A DNA stretch of 64,000 nt from Streptomyces colonosanans (lineage in GTDB: Bacteria > Actinomycetota > Actinomycetes > Streptomycetales > Streptomycetaceae): contig NZ_MLYP01000006.1 of NCBI RefSeq assembly GCF_001866645.1, forward strand, positions 159,091 through 223,090, in the 5' to 3' direction. Made by a program: the position numbers and the translations under genes. This document shows positions 10,101 to 18,013 of this stretch, one piece after another (position 1 is the stretch's first letter; every line of letters starts with the position of its first letter). The notes under the pieces were generated by a model that saw nothing but the letters and a program-made list of their open reading frames with translations, was not told the origin of the DNA and searched no databases.

Positions 10101-10824
10101 CGGGCGGGGCCACGGGTGCGGCGGCCTCGGGTGCGACCGGTACCGCGATCGGCTCGGACATGGCCACCGGCTCGGCCGTGGCCACCGGCTCGGCCGTCGG
10201 CACCGGCTCGGCCGTCGGCACCGGCTCGGACGTGGCCACCGGCTCGGCCAGGGGCGCCGGAGCCGCCGTTTCCACGGGGATCCCCTCCTGGCCGGCGGGC
10301 GGGGCGGGCTGCGCCTGCGGCGGGGCGCCCCACGGCACCGCTCCCTGTGGGGAGGTCTCCCCGAACTGCGGCACGTCGAGGTACTCGGGGCCGGTGGTCG
10401 GCGGACCGGAGGGGCGCAGCGGGGCGTTGGCCGGACCTCGGTCCGACAGCGAACGCACCGCGCTGAAGGAGGCACTCGGCGTGGGCGGGCCGAGGTGCAG
10501 CGGACGCGGCGGGGTCGGCTGCGGCGCGGACGCCGGAGGGGGCGTACGGACCGCACCGAGGTCGACCGAGCCGCTGTCCCGTCCGGCCGTCTCGTGCGGG
10601 CCGGGCTCATGGCCGAACGGCGCCGGGGCCGGGGCGGGCTGCGGCACCTCGTTGCCCCATGCGCCGTGCTGGCCGGGCATCAGGAGCAGGTCCTCGTCAT
10701 CGGCGGTCGTGGCGTCGGAGGGGTCGAGGTAGGCGTACGCGCCCGGCGCGAGAACGCCTGGCTGCTCCACCATGCCTGCGTTCTCCGGCAGCCCCTCGCC
10801 CGGGACCTGGCCGGTGTCGGTCAT
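7102..10824 (-). CDS. cobT: BluB-like nitroreductase fused to CobT, with long disordered N-terminus
   Basis: 1240 residues. Residues 1 to about 670 are low-complexity Pro/Ala/Glu sequence with tandem repeats and no recognisable fold. About 672-895 is a nitroreductase of the BluB type (RRDIRKGF, SVGHSQPWDFVV, LGVGWVSFF), which in characterised enzymes cuts FMN to give 5,6-dimethylbenzimidazole. About 896-1240 is CobT (FAGDHGVHAQGV, GEMGIANTTASAA, GIATRDLV-like helix, catalytic Glu in ELDLRLGEGTGALLA), which attaches ribose phosphate from nicotinate mononucleotide to that base. The fusion puts the two lower-ligand steps in one protein. Fused BluB-CobT proteins are known in actinomycetes; the size of the N-terminal extension is unusual. 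Confidence 0.9.
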   Translation of the reverse strand: MTDTGQVPGEGLPENAGMVEQPGVLAPGAYAYLDPSDATTADDEDLLLMPGQHGAWGNEVPQPAPAPAPFGHEPGPHETAGRDSGSVDLGAVRTPPPASAPQPTPPRPLHLGPPTPSASFSAVRSLSDRGPANAPLRPSGPPTTGPEYLDVPQFGETSPQGAVPWGAPPQAQPAPPAGQEGIPVETAAPAPLAEPVATSEPVPTAEPVPTAEPVATAEPVAMSEPIAVPVAPEAAAPVAPPEPLQEQAVPVAAETPQPSGAQAGPELPQPPGVPQDGQAAPMAVQPAASPVDAARVVPVPEGALRAPDAVPAAETGQAPAVAQATDAVTEPPAPDGSSARVTPQDPQAAPAVDAQAPDATPVAAESNAPQPSDDTAEADAVAPQQAEDAVVPASTDLTVPPPAQASEPITPAQASEPITPAQASEPITPAQASEPITPAQASEPNAPAQDQAEAVSPVPDPQAAEQQTADPSAPVADTVVQLPDAARQLAAEEAQPEGAEPGRPVPDGVAAPAAAPEESAGEVPGEQSDADEPAGAPEESEESEAPESLGQVVPVEGTMPPAEHMAPTPPHALSVAPLTADEQPAAQEPALAAPEEEEPAAAAPAAEQPVPTVPAPRDGDAPTPEAPFVDPESVVAQQAEDLDTRAADQEESTAAGEDVRESTGPAAPGYDEAEREAVLRVMRERRDIRKGFRSDPIPHDVLLRVLEAAHTAPSVGHSQPWDFVVIRSAETRRSMHELAQRQREAYAKSLPKGRAKQFKELKVEAILDTPVNIVVTADPTRGGRHTLGRHTQPQMAPYSSALAVENLWLAARAEGLGVGWVSFFDEREMVRALGLPEHLEVVAYLCMGYVDEFPEEPELMQAGWSKRRPLSWVVHEETYGRRALPGEEPHDLLAETVAGIRPLDAKALGEAWERQKRMTKPAGALGMLEIISAQLSGLSRQCPPPIPEPAAVAIFAGDHGVHAQGVTSWPQEVTGQMVANFLGGGAVCNAFANQVGAEVCVVDVGVAADLPATPGLLPRKVRAGTADMTTGPALTREEVKQAIEVGIETARDLVAAGNRALLTGEMGIANTTASAALISVFTDTDPSEVTGRGTGVNDETLARKTEVVRRAIELHQPDPADPIGVLAAFGGLEHAAMVGLLLGGASLRTPVILDGVSAGAAALVARAIAPEVLAACIAGHRSAEPGHVAALNKLGLRPLVELDLRLGEGTGALLALPLVQSAARAMHEVATFDSAGVTER
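9487..9621 (-). repeat. Five 27-bp tandem repeats inside cobT
   Basis: Five head-to-tail 27-nt units (starts 9487, 9514, 9541, 9568, 9595). The last four are identical and the first differs at a few bases. In the protein they read ASEPITPAQ four times plus ASEPNAPAQ. The near-identity at DNA level points to recent slippage expansion within the disordered region. Confidence 0.9.
10151..10258 (-). repeat. Six 18-bp imperfect repeats inside cobT
   Basis: Six 18-nt units beginning GGCTCGG on the plus strand, coding for variants of the hexapeptide TAEPVP/TSEPVA in the N-terminal extension. More diverged than the 27-bp array, hence probably older. Confidence 0.75.
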
Positions 10825-11168
10825 GCGTATCCCTCGCCCATCGGTTAGTGCTCCTACGACCAGCTCGCCCGGAACGACGCGCCGACCGCCCGCAGTGAAG
10901 AACGAGCGTGCGTGCCCAGCGGCACGAACGACCCGCCAACTATGGCGGCAAAGCCGTCGACTGGCATTGTCGCGGCCCTCCCGCCGTCGCGGCAGCTTGA
11001 TCCGCCACAGCCCGCTGTGGACTGCGCCACGTTGCGCGCTCTCCGGTTCTGCGGTACCACACTCGCCCCAAAAGGAGTGTGCTTTCCGGACATTGACTGA
11101 CGAAGCGCCGGATCACCCGAGTGAGGTACAACAATCCGCCAGCCTACCGCGCCGGTAGGGCACCGAAA
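10825..11168. other. Intergenic region between cobT and cobL
   Basis: 344 bp without a supported gene. A 7-bp inverted repeat (CACACTC/GAGTGTG, 11058-11081, 10-nt loop) is the only clear structure. The cobT promoter must lie here unless it is cotranscribed with cobL. I looked for a cobalamin riboswitch signature and did not find one. Confidence 0.4.
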
Positions 11169-12380
11169 TCACGGGGAGCGTTCGGGCAATCGCCCGCTGA
11201 GCAGGAACGCGACGCTCCGTTCCTTCTCCGCCCAGGCCCGCGTGTCGAGTTCGACGGACTGCAGCAGCGCGCACTCGACGTCGTAGCCGTGCTCGGACAG
11301 GTCCCGGCCCATCAGTTCGGCCGCGTCGCGGGTCGCGGCGTGCGCGACGATGCGTTGCGCACGACGGTCGGCGACGGCCGAGACGACCGCGGCTCCCCCG
11401 CCTCCGACGCGTACGACGTCCGGTTCGGGCAGGTTCTCCAGGATGTGCGGGGCGGTGCCGTGCACGACCTGGAGCTGGACCCCGAAGTGGCGCGCGGCGC
11501 CCGCCGTGCGGCCGCAGGCGTCCGGGTCGCGGTCGACGGCGATGACGGCGGCCCCGCAGCGGGCGGCCTCCACGGCGAAGGCCCCGCTGCCCGAACCGAT
11601 GTCCCATACCAGGTCGCCGACCCGGGGGCCGAGCCGGGCGAGTTGGGCGGCGCGCAGCAGATCCGTCTCGCCTTCGCCGAGTCCGCCCCCGTACGCCTGA
11701 GCAGGCAGCGTCCAGCCGCGCGGTCCGGCACCCGGATCACGGCCGGCGATCCAGCCGCTCCCGTCGGCCGCGGTCACGGGTCCGCCGATGACGATGACGA
11801 CATTGGGGTCGCGCCAGGTGTGGTCGGCCGCGTTGTCGGAGGTGACGACGGAGACCTGTTCGCGTTCGGTGCCGAGTTCCTCGCAGATGACGAAGGTGCG
11901 GTGGACCCCGTCGAGGAGCAGGCCGAGTTCGGCGGGCCCGGCGCCGGGTGAGGTGAGAACGGCGACTTTGGTGTGGGCGCGGCATACGTTCACCGCGCGT
12001 CGCAGGGTGCGTCGGTGGGCGACGACCACCTGTGCGTCGTCCCACGGCATTCCCGCGCGCGCGAAGGCGGCGGCCACCGAGGAGACGGCCGGGACGACTT
12101 CGACCTCCAGGCCGAACTCGGGAGCGCGCAGGGCGCGTACGACACCGAAGAAGCCCGGGTCTCCGTCGGCGAGGACCACGGCGGTGCCGCGGTGGGCGGC
12201 GATGCGGCGGGCGGCGAGGGCGATGCTGCCGAGGCGGATGCGCTCGGCCGTCCCCGGTACTTCGGGGAGGGCGAGATGGTGGGCGGCGCCGGCCACGAGC
12301 GTGGCGGCCGACAGGGCGGAACGCGCCGCGGCGGTCGGTGGCGAGCCGTCCCAGCCGATCACCGTGACCCGGTCGGCCAT
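11169..12380 (-). CDS. cobL: Precorrin-6Y C5,15-methyltransferase (decarboxylating), CbiE-CbiT fusion
   Basis: 403 residues in two methyltransferase domains. The N-terminal CbiE part (VTVIGWDG, LADGDPGFFGV, VPAVSSVAAAFARAGMPWDDA) is a tetrapyrrole methylase; the C-terminal CbiT part has a class I SAM motif (DIGSGSGAFAVEAA). Together they methylate C5 and C15 of precorrin-6 and remove the C12 acetate carboxyl in the corrin pathway. CTGGAGG lies 9 nt before the ATG at 12380, which is better spaced than the in-frame ATG at 12386. Confidence 0.92.
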   Translation of the reverse strand: MADRVTVIGWDGSPPTAAARSALSAATLVAGAAHHLALPEVPGTAERIRLGSIALAARRIAAHRGTAVVLADGDPGFFGVVRALRAPEFGLEVEVVPAVSSVAAAFARAGMPWDDAQVVVAHRRTLRRAVNVCRAHTKVAVLTSPGAGPAELGLLLDGVHRTFVICEELGTEREQVSVVTSDNAADHTWRDPNVVIVIGGPVTAADGSGWIAGRDPGAGPRGWTLPAQAYGGGLGEGETDLLRAAQLARLGPRVGDLVWDIGSGSGAFAVEAARCGAAVIAVDRDPDACGRTAGAARHFGVQLQVVHGTAPHILENLPEPDVVRVGGGGAAVVSAVADRRAQRIVAHAATRDAAELMGRDLSEHGYDVECALLQSVELDTRAWAEKERSVAFLLSGRLPERSP

Positions 12381-12508
12381 CGTCATCAGCCTCCAGGAGG
12401 TTTGCGCAGGTCGTCAGGGGGCAGCCCGCATGACGGGCTCCGTGAGGGTACCTGGTTCGGCTGCGTGCACCCGCGCGGGGCCCGGCCGGTGGGAGCGGTC
12501 CCCCAGTG

Positions 12509-13147
12509 TCAGTTCCAGTTCGAGAACGACGTGAAACCACCGATGTCGGCCAACTCCTCGCTGACCGCGTCGAGATCCTCCGGCAGCAGGCTCCACACGA
12601 TGAAGTCGGTCCGTACGTCCGTCCAGGTGCCGTCCTCGGTGTGGACGTGCACTATGCAGGCGTTGCGCAGGACGCCCTCACTGATGCAGCCGATCCTCTG
12701 GGCGACCTGCTGGGAGGCGGTGTTGTCGGCCGCCGTGCGCACTTCGATCCGCTCGAACTTCTGCTCCTGGAAGAGCCATTGAGCGATGGCCAGGGCCGCC
12801 TCGGAGGCGTAGCCCTCGCCGCGGGCCCAGGGGGCGATGATGTACGACAGCTCGGTGGAGCGGATGTGCCAGTTGGTCTTGGTCAGCTGGACGATCCCGA
12901 CCAGGCGCTGGGTGAGGAACTCGGTGACGGCCAGATCGAGGCCGCGGCCCGACGTGCGCTCGGCCGGGGCGTACTCGGTGACCCAGGAGCGGGCACCCTC
13001 CTCGGTGAAGGGCTGGGGGACGTCGGTCCAGGCGGCGACCTGTTCGTCGTTCATCATCTCGGCCAGAGCGGGGACGTCGTCCTCGTCCAGGGGACGCAGC
13101 ACCAACCGCTCCGTGCTGATGGAGATGTTGGGGAAGGTGCTCTTCAT
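12509..13147 (-). CDS. GNAT-family N-acetyltransferase (RimJ/RimL-like)
   Basis: 212 residues with the layout of RimJ/RimL-type acetyltransferases: an N-terminal TERLVLRPLDEDD strand, the acetyl-CoA segment around ELSYIIAPWARGEGYASEA and the C-terminal VAQRIGCISEGVLRNA stretch. It would acetylate a protein N-terminus or an amine; the substrate is unknown. It stands between cobL and the metNIQ operon on the same strand, separated from the latter by a strong terminator. Confidence 0.85.
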   Translation of the reverse strand: MKSTFPNISISTERLVLRPLDEDDVPALAEMMNDEQVAAWTDVPQPFTEEGARSWVTEYAPAERTSGRGLDLAVTEFLTQRLVGIVQLTKTNWHIRSTELSYIIAPWARGEGYASEAALAIAQWLFQEQKFERIEVRTAADNTASQQVAQRIGCISEGVLRNACIVHVHTEDGTWTDVRTDFIVWSLLPEDLDAVSEELADIGGFTSFSNWN

Positions 13148-13225
13148 GCGCCGCTCCGTAACCTTCGGAAACCGTCAGGGCCTGCTGAACTGCCCAGCAT
13201 GCAGCATCGACGCACCCGACCGCAC

Positions 13226-13264
13226 CACGGGGTCCTCCCCCACCCTGTGCGGGAGGACCCCGTG
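13226..13264 (-). terminator. Terminator of the metNIQ operon
   Basis: Perfect 14-bp stem CACGGGGTCCTCCC / GGGAGGACCCCGTG with an 11-nt loop, 28 bp past the metQ stop codon. Confidence 0.88.
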
Positions 13265-13292
13265 CGCGGCGGCAGGCCGGTGGGCGCTTCGA

Positions 13293-14129
13293 TCAGAACG
13301 CCGGGACGACCGCGCCCTCGTACTTGTCCTCGATGAACTTCTTCACCTCGGGCGACGTCAGCAGCTTGGTGAGCTTCTTGACGCGCGGGTCGTTCTCGTT
13401 GCCCTTCTTCACGACGAGGATGTTCGCGTACGGGTTGTCCTTGGCGGACTCGGCGGCTATCGCGTCCTTGGCCGGGTTGAGCTTGGCCTCCAGTGCGAAG
13501 TTGCTGTTGATCACCGCGGCGTCGACATCACCGAGGGAGCGCGGCAGCTGGGGCGCCTCGAGCTCCTTGAACGAAAGGTTCTTGGGGTTGTCGGTGACGT
13601 CCTTGGGGGTCGCCTCGTAGCCGACGCCCGCCTTCAGTTTGATGAGGCCGTTCGCCTCCAGCAGCTTCAGGGCGCGGGCCTCGTTGGTGGTGTCGTTCGG
13701 GACGGCGACCGTGGCGCCCTTCTTGAGGTCCGCGAGCTTCTTGACGCTCTTGGAGTAGACACCGAGCGGCTCCAGGTGCACGGCCCCGCCGGGCACCGGC
13801 ACGATGTCCGTGCCGTTCTTCTTGTTGAAGTCGTCGAGGTACGGCTTGTGCTGGAAGTAGTTGGCGTCGACCTGGCCCTGCTGCACGGCCGTGTTCGGAG
13901 TCACGTAGTCGGTGAACTCCTTGACCTCCAGCTTGAGGCCGGCCTTCTGTGCCAGGTGGTCCTTCACATAGGTGAGGATCTCGCCCTGGGGGTTGGGGGT
14001 GGCGGCGACCGTCAGGGGGGCGTTCGCGTCGGCCTTGCCGGAGTCGGAACCCGAGCCGCAGGCGGAGAGCCCGAAGGTGAGAGCTCCGGCGGTCAGGACG
14101 GTGACGGTGATCTTGGCGGTGTTACGCAC
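13293..14129 (-). CDS. metQ: Methionine-binding lipoprotein of the MetNIQ importer
   Basis: 278 residues. A lipoprotein signal peptide ends in the lipobox LSAC (Cys at about residue 24). The mature part is of the NlpA/MetQ family (VAATPNPQGEILTYV, DYVTPNTAVQQGQVDANYFQHKPYL). It should capture D/L-methionine outside the membrane and hand it to MetI. The order is metN-metI-metQ with a 76-bp gap before metQ, which may allow separate levels of the binding protein. Confidence 0.93.
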   Translation of the reverse strand: MRNTAKITVTVLTAGALTFGLSACGSGSDSGKADANAPLTVAATPNPQGEILTYVKDHLAQKAGLKLEVKEFTDYVTPNTAVQQGQVDANYFQHKPYLDDFNKKNGTDIVPVPGGAVHLEPLGVYSKSVKKLADLKKGATVAVPNDTTNEARALKLLEANGLIKLKAGVGYEATPKDVTDNPKNLSFKELEAPQLPRSLGDVDAAVINSNFALEAKLNPAKDAIAAESAKDNPYANILVVKKGNENDPRVKKLTKLLTSPEVKKFIEDKYEGAVVPAF

Positions 14130-14205
14130 GAAAAGTGCCTTTCCTTGGGGTGGTGCGCCCCCGCTTCATGAACGGGGGAGTCCGGGGGCCTGAAGTGCCG
14201 GGGCT

Positions 14206-14940
14206 TCAGGCGGCGTTGCTCACGTCGGCCGCCGGCTGCCTGGCCTTCAGCAGCCGCAGCGTCGGCGCCTGACCGGAACGGCCGCCGCGCCGGTGCAGGG
14301 AGCGGGCGGCGAGGTCGCCGGCGAACTGGATGACGGAGATGACCACGGCGAGGATCGCCACGGTGATCCACATCAGCTGGGTCTCGAAGCGCTGGTAGCC
14401 GTAGCGGATGGCGATGTCGCCCAGACCGCCGGCGCCGACCGTGCCGGCCATCGCGGAGTAGCCGATGAGGGTGACGACCGTGGTGGTGGTGCTGGAGATC
14501 AGCGAGGGCAGGGACTCGGGGACGAGGACCTTGCGCACGACCGTCCAGGTGTTGCCGCCCATCGCCTGCACGGCTTCGACGAGCCCGCCGTCCACTTCAC
14601 GGACGGACGTCTCGACCAGGCGGGCGAAGAACGGGATAGCGCCGACGGCGAGCGGCACGATGGCGGCCTCGCGGCCGATCGTGGTGCCTGTGATCCAGCG
14701 GGTGAAGCCCATCAGGGCGACCATCAGGATGATGAACGGCATCGAGCGGGCGATGTTCACCACCTGCCCGAGCACCTTGTTGGCGACGACGTTCTGCAGC
14801 AGGCCGCCCCGGTCGGTGAGGACCAGCAGGATGCCGAGCGGGAGTCCGGCGACGACGGCGATGAGCGTGGACCAGCCGACCATGTAGAGGGTGTCCCAAC
14901 AGGCCTGGGACAGCAGGGGCTGCATCTCGGACCAGGTCAC
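14206..14940 (-). CDS. metI: Methionine ABC transporter permease
   Basis: 244 residues with about five hydrophobic helices and the permease EAA-type loop (GGLVEAVQAMGGNTWTVVRKVLVPESLP), typical of MetI. Its ATG lies inside the metN stop region (4-nt overlap), so translation is coupled to the ATPase gene. Confidence 0.93.
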   Translation of the reverse strand: MTWSEMQPLLSQACWDTLYMVGWSTLIAVVAGLPLGILLVLTDRGGLLQNVVANKVLGQVVNIARSMPFIILMVALMGFTRWITGTTIGREAAIVPLAVGAIPFFARLVETSVREVDGGLVEAVQAMGGNTWTVVRKVLVPESLPSLISSTTTTVVTLIGYSAMAGTVGAGGLGDIAIRYGYQRFETQLMWITVAILAVVISVIQFAGDLAARSLHRRGGRSGQAPTLRLLKARQPAADVSNAA

Positions 14941-15971
14941 TTGGCACCTTCCTTCACCAGCGCGGTCTCGGGGCTGACGACGTCGACCTGGAGGCCCTGC
15001 TCGCGCAGGAAGCCGATGGGTACGACGTTGTCCTCGTAGTGGCCGGGCAGTTCGATGCGCATCCGGCCGACCTGGAGGCCGCCGACGGTGTCGAGGGCGG
15101 CGCCGAGGATCGATATGTCGATGTTGTAGGTGCGGGCCAGCTGCGAGATGACGGGCTGGGTGGCGGCCTCGCCGTGGAAGGTGACGTCGACGACGGTCCG
15201 GTCCGGGCCGGAGGCATCGCCGTCGACCGGGAAGAGCGCGGCGGCCAGTTCCGAGCCCGGCGTGGCGAGCAACTCGCCGACCGTGCCGGACTCGACAATG
15301 CGGCCCATTTCCATGAGCGCCGCCGAGTCGCAGATCGACTTCACGACGTCCATCTCGTGCGTGATGAGCAGGACGGTCAGGCCGAGCTCGCGGTTCAGGT
15401 CGCGCAACAGCTGGAGGATGGAGCGGGTGGTCTCCGGGTCCAGGGCGCTGGTGGCCTCGTCGGAGAGCAGCACCTTGGGGTCCCCGGCCAGGGCGCGGGC
15501 GATGCCGACACGCTGCTTCTGACCGCCGGAGAGCTGGGCGGGGTAGGCCCCCGCCTTGTCGGCGAGGCCGACCAGGTCGAGCAGTTCGAGCGCCCTGCGG
15601 GAACGTTCCTTCCCAGACTTTCCGAGGATCTCCAGGGGGAGCTCGATGTTGTCCTGCACCGTGCGTGAGGACAGCAGGTTGAAGTGCTGGAAGACCATGC
15701 CGATCCGGCTGCGCGCCCGCCGCAGCTCCTTGCCGGCGCGCGGCCCGCGGCCGGCGAGGGCGGTGAGGTCCTGTCCGGCGACGGTGACCGTTCCGGAGGT
15801 GGGACGCTCCAGCAGGTTGACGCAGCGGATGAGCGAGGACTTGCCGGCGCCGGACTGGCCGATGACGCCGTACACCTCGCCTTCGCGGACGTGCAAATCA
15901 ACACCGTCGAGGGCGGTGACCTCGCGGCCCCGCGAGCGGTAGACCTTGGTGAGGCCCGATGTGGTGATCAC
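14937..15971 (-). CDS. metN: Methionine ABC transporter ATP-binding protein
   Basis: 344 residues, the usual MetN length. Walker A GQSGAGKSS, signature LSGGQKQR, Walker B VLLSDEATSALD, and a C-terminal ACT-like NIL domain (about residues 260-340) that senses intracellular methionine in characterised MetN proteins. I chose the GTG at 15971 because ACGGAAACC precedes it and the protein then starts directly with ITTSGLTKVYRS; GTG 15986 is in frame, and the frame stays open for 88 further codons upstream without family resemblance. Confidence 0.93.
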   Translation of the reverse strand: MITTSGLTKVYRSRGREVTALDGVDLHVREGEVYGVIGQSGAGKSSLIRCVNLLERPTSGTVTVAGQDLTALAGRGPRAGKELRRARSRIGMVFQHFNLLSSRTVQDNIELPLEILGKSGKERSRRALELLDLVGLADKAGAYPAQLSGGQKQRVGIARALAGDPKVLLSDEATSALDPETTRSILQLLRDLNRELGLTVLLITHEMDVVKSICDSAALMEMGRIVESGTVGELLATPGSELAAALFPVDGDASGPDRTVVDVTFHGEAATQPVISQLARTYNIDISILGAALDTVGGLQVGRMRIELPGHYEDNVVPIGFLREQGLQVDVVSPETALVKEGAK

Positions 15972-16601
15972 GTGGGTTTCCGTCACTGTCGAGTGCGCGG
16001 CGCATCGCGGGCGCCGGGCACGGCGTTCATGGTCGGGTACAGCCAGAACGCAGCACGGTTCTCGCACGGGTGCCGGAGGCGGGGAGAGAAACGTGCGCGC
16101 AAGGGAGGGGCTCGGCCGCGTGCGCCGGGTGATCCGGACGCGGGGTGCGGAGACGAGCAGGCTCTCGCTTCGGGGCGCGAGGCTCAGATGGTGCAGGGGC
16201 CCTCTAGAAGGCGCACATTCGACGCGCAGGACGCATACAACGAGCACCGGGCGTCATGGTCGCCTCGGTCGCAAGGGCGCGGCTGCTCGTCGTGGTCATG
16301 GGCGCAAGTAAAGCAGACGCACAGCCGGGGGCCGCGACCGCTGTCCGAATGATGGACGGCCGTGGACAGCTTTCAGGCGTGCCCCAAGCCCCTCACGGCA
16401 CCCCCGTTGACCAGGGATGACAAGGCCGAGAGGTCCTTCACCACCAGGTCCGCGTCCACCTCGTGGAACGGTGGGTTGTGGCCAACGCCACGGCGGCCAT
16501 AACGGCGGCACGGCCGGCTGCCGACCGGGCCTCGGCCGGGCACCCGCCAGCACGCCGGGGGCGCGCGCATCGGGCCTTTTGGCCCGTAATAGGGTCGCGG
16601 C
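15972..16601. other. Leader/promoter region of metNIQ and of the membrane-protein pair
   Basis: 630 bp without a supported gene. On the minus strand the metN frame continues in phase to 16247 and includes Cys codons, but codon usage is unlike the host. A stem-loop with arms GCCTCGC/GCGAGaGC lies around 16160-16190. On the plus strand a 7-bp hairpin CGGGCC-TTTT-GGCCCG (16571-16586) precedes the first membrane-protein gene. A methionine- or SAM-responsive leader is possible, but I could not match a known riboswitch. Confidence 0.35.
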
Positions 16602-16961
16602 ATGCTTGATGCCCTGACACTGGTGACCGGTGTCGCCGCGCTGCTCCTCGCCGCCTGGTGCGGCTGGGCGGCCTACCGTGATCAGCCCACGAAGGACTGG
16701 CACTTCATCGGCATGGCCGTGGTGACGCTGCTGGCCGTGGTCCAGCTGGTCGTCGGCATCGTCCAGCTGGCGCGCGGCGAGAAGCCGGCTCAGGGCACGA
16801 CGATCTTCGTGGCGTATCTGCTCGGAGCGTTCGCGTGCGTTCCGGCGGCGGGTTTCATGTCGCTGACGGAACGCACGCGCTGGGGTTCGATCACGGTCGC
16901 GGCCGGCGGTGTGGTCCTCGCCGTGCTGCAGGTACGGCTCTATGACATCTGGGGAGGCTGA
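16602..16961 (+). CDS. Small integral membrane protein
   Basis: 119 residues with four predicted membrane helices (about 4-22, 35-55, 67-88, 94-112). No family recognised. An ATG with AGGGTCGCGGC upstream. The last codons contain the ribosome site of the following gene, and the pair is one operon. Confidence 0.75.
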   Translation: MLDALTLVTGVAALLLAAWCGWAAYRDQPTKDWHFIGMAVVTLLAVVQLVVGIVQLARGEKPAQGTTIFVAYLLGAFACVPAAGFMSLTERTRWGSITVAAGGVVLAVLQVRLYDIWGG

Positions 16962-16962
16962 G

Positions 16963-17391
16963 ATGACGGCGACGCAGGAGAAGCCGACGAGGACACGGCT
17001 CATCAGCGGGCCCGGCATGCTGCTCGTCTGGCTGTACGGCGTGATGGTGGTCGGGGCGGTGTCGCGCTCGGTCGTACAGATCTCGACGCAGTTCGACAAG
17101 GCCCCGCTGGCGTACTCCCTCTCGGCGGTGGCCGGCGTCGTCTACGGCTTCATCACCTACTCCCTGGTCCGCGGCGGGGAAACGGCCCGCCGGGCGGCGC
17201 GGATCTGCTGCGCCGCCGAGCTGGTCGGCGTGCTGATCGTGGGCACGTGGACCTTGGTCGAGCCGTCCGCGTTTCCCGATGCGACCGTGTGGTCCGACTA
17301 CGGCATGGGGTACATCTTCATTCCCGTACTGCTGCCGCTGTCGGCCATGTACTGGCTCCGGACGCCCCGCGCGAAGCAACAGAGCGCCTGA
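16963..17391 (+). CDS. Small integral membrane protein
   Basis: 142 residues with four hydrophobic helices (VWLYGVMVVGAVSRSVVQI; YSLSAVAGVVYGFITYSLV; AELVGVLIVGTWTLV; GYIFIPVLLPLSAMYWL) and a basic C-terminus. Its GGGGAGG ribosome site lies within the 3' end of the preceding gene, 1 bp separates stop and start, so the two are coupled. Function unknown. Confidence 0.8.
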   Translation: MTATQEKPTRTRLISGPGMLLVWLYGVMVVGAVSRSVVQISTQFDKAPLAYSLSAVAGVVYGFITYSLVRGGETARRAARICCAAELVGVLIVGTWTLVEPSAFPDATVWSDYGMGYIFIPVLLPLSAMYWLRTPRAKQQSA

Positions 17392-17420
17392 GGACCACCG
17401 GCCCATCGCGGCCGGTCGCA

Positions 17421-17448
17421 CGGTTCCCCGCGCGTCTTGCGGGGACCG
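17421..17448. terminator. Bidirectional terminator
   Basis: Inverted repeat CGGTTCCCCGC / GCGGGGACCG (one bulged base) between two converging genes, 10 bp before the acetyltransferase stop. Confidence 0.7.
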
Positions 17449-17458
17449 CGCCGTCTTC

Positions 17459-17968
17459 TTACGCCGTCGCCGTCGCCGCGTACGTTCCCGCCGCGGCCTG
17501 CTTCTCCAGGACGATCATCGGGACGCCGTCCTCACCCTGGGTCGTGCCCACCGTCTCGTAGCCGACGCGGCGGTACAGGCGGAGGGTGCCCTCGCTGCGG
17601 TGGCCCGCACTGAGGCGGAACTTGGTTGCACCGCGCTCCTCCACCAGCGCCGCCTCCGCGGTGCGCAGCAGCCGGGCGCCGATGCCGTGCCCCTGCAGCC
17701 GCGGGTGCACGCAGAGTTTGCCGATGGACGCCGCGCCGTCCTCGGTCACGCTGCCGCGCACCGAGCCGACCACCTCGTCGCCGAGCCGGGCCACGAACAC
17801 GCAGTCCGAGGCGACCTCCGCACGGACCGACTCCAGGGTCTGGACGAGCGGGGCGATACGGTAGTTGCCGTACAGCGCGGCCTCGCTCTGGAAGCACAGG
17901 TACTGCAGCCTGAAGATCTGCTCGGCGTCCCGCTCGGTCGCCACAGAGATGGTCACGCTCATGCCCAT
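17459..17968 (-). CDS. GNAT-family N-acetyltransferase
   Basis: 169 residues. The acetyl-CoA-binding motif A is clear (IGKLCVHPRLQGHGIGARLL, about 95-115: R/Q-x-x-G-x-G/A) and a C-terminal YRRVGYETVGTTQGEDG matches motif B. The ATG at 17968 has GGGAGG 9 nt upstream. Substrate unknown. Confidence 0.85.
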   Translation of the reverse strand: MGMSVTISVATERDAEQIFRLQYLCFQSEAALYGNYRIAPLVQTLESVRAEVASDCVFVARLGDEVVGSVRGSVTEDGAASIGKLCVHPRLQGHGIGARLLRTAEAALVEERGATKFRLSAGHRSEGTLRLYRRVGYETVGTTQGEDGVPMIVLEKQAAAGTYAATATA

Positions 17969-18013
17969 GTGTGCATGCCTCCCGCTCACCTGATCGCCGG
18001 TCGTTCCTCACTC

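Noticed and set aside
7144..10848. A 1234-codon open frame on the plus strand
   Set aside because: It is antisense to the BluB-CobT gene and has no recognisable domain; long antisense frames are common in very GC-rich coding DNA.
10825..11168. Cobalamin riboswitch upstream of cobT
   Set aside because: No B12-box or matching multi-stem pattern could be recognised by eye.
15972..16247. Longer metN starting at 16247
   Set aside because: The extra 92 residues have no similarity to MetN, and a good start with a ribosome site gives the normal family length.
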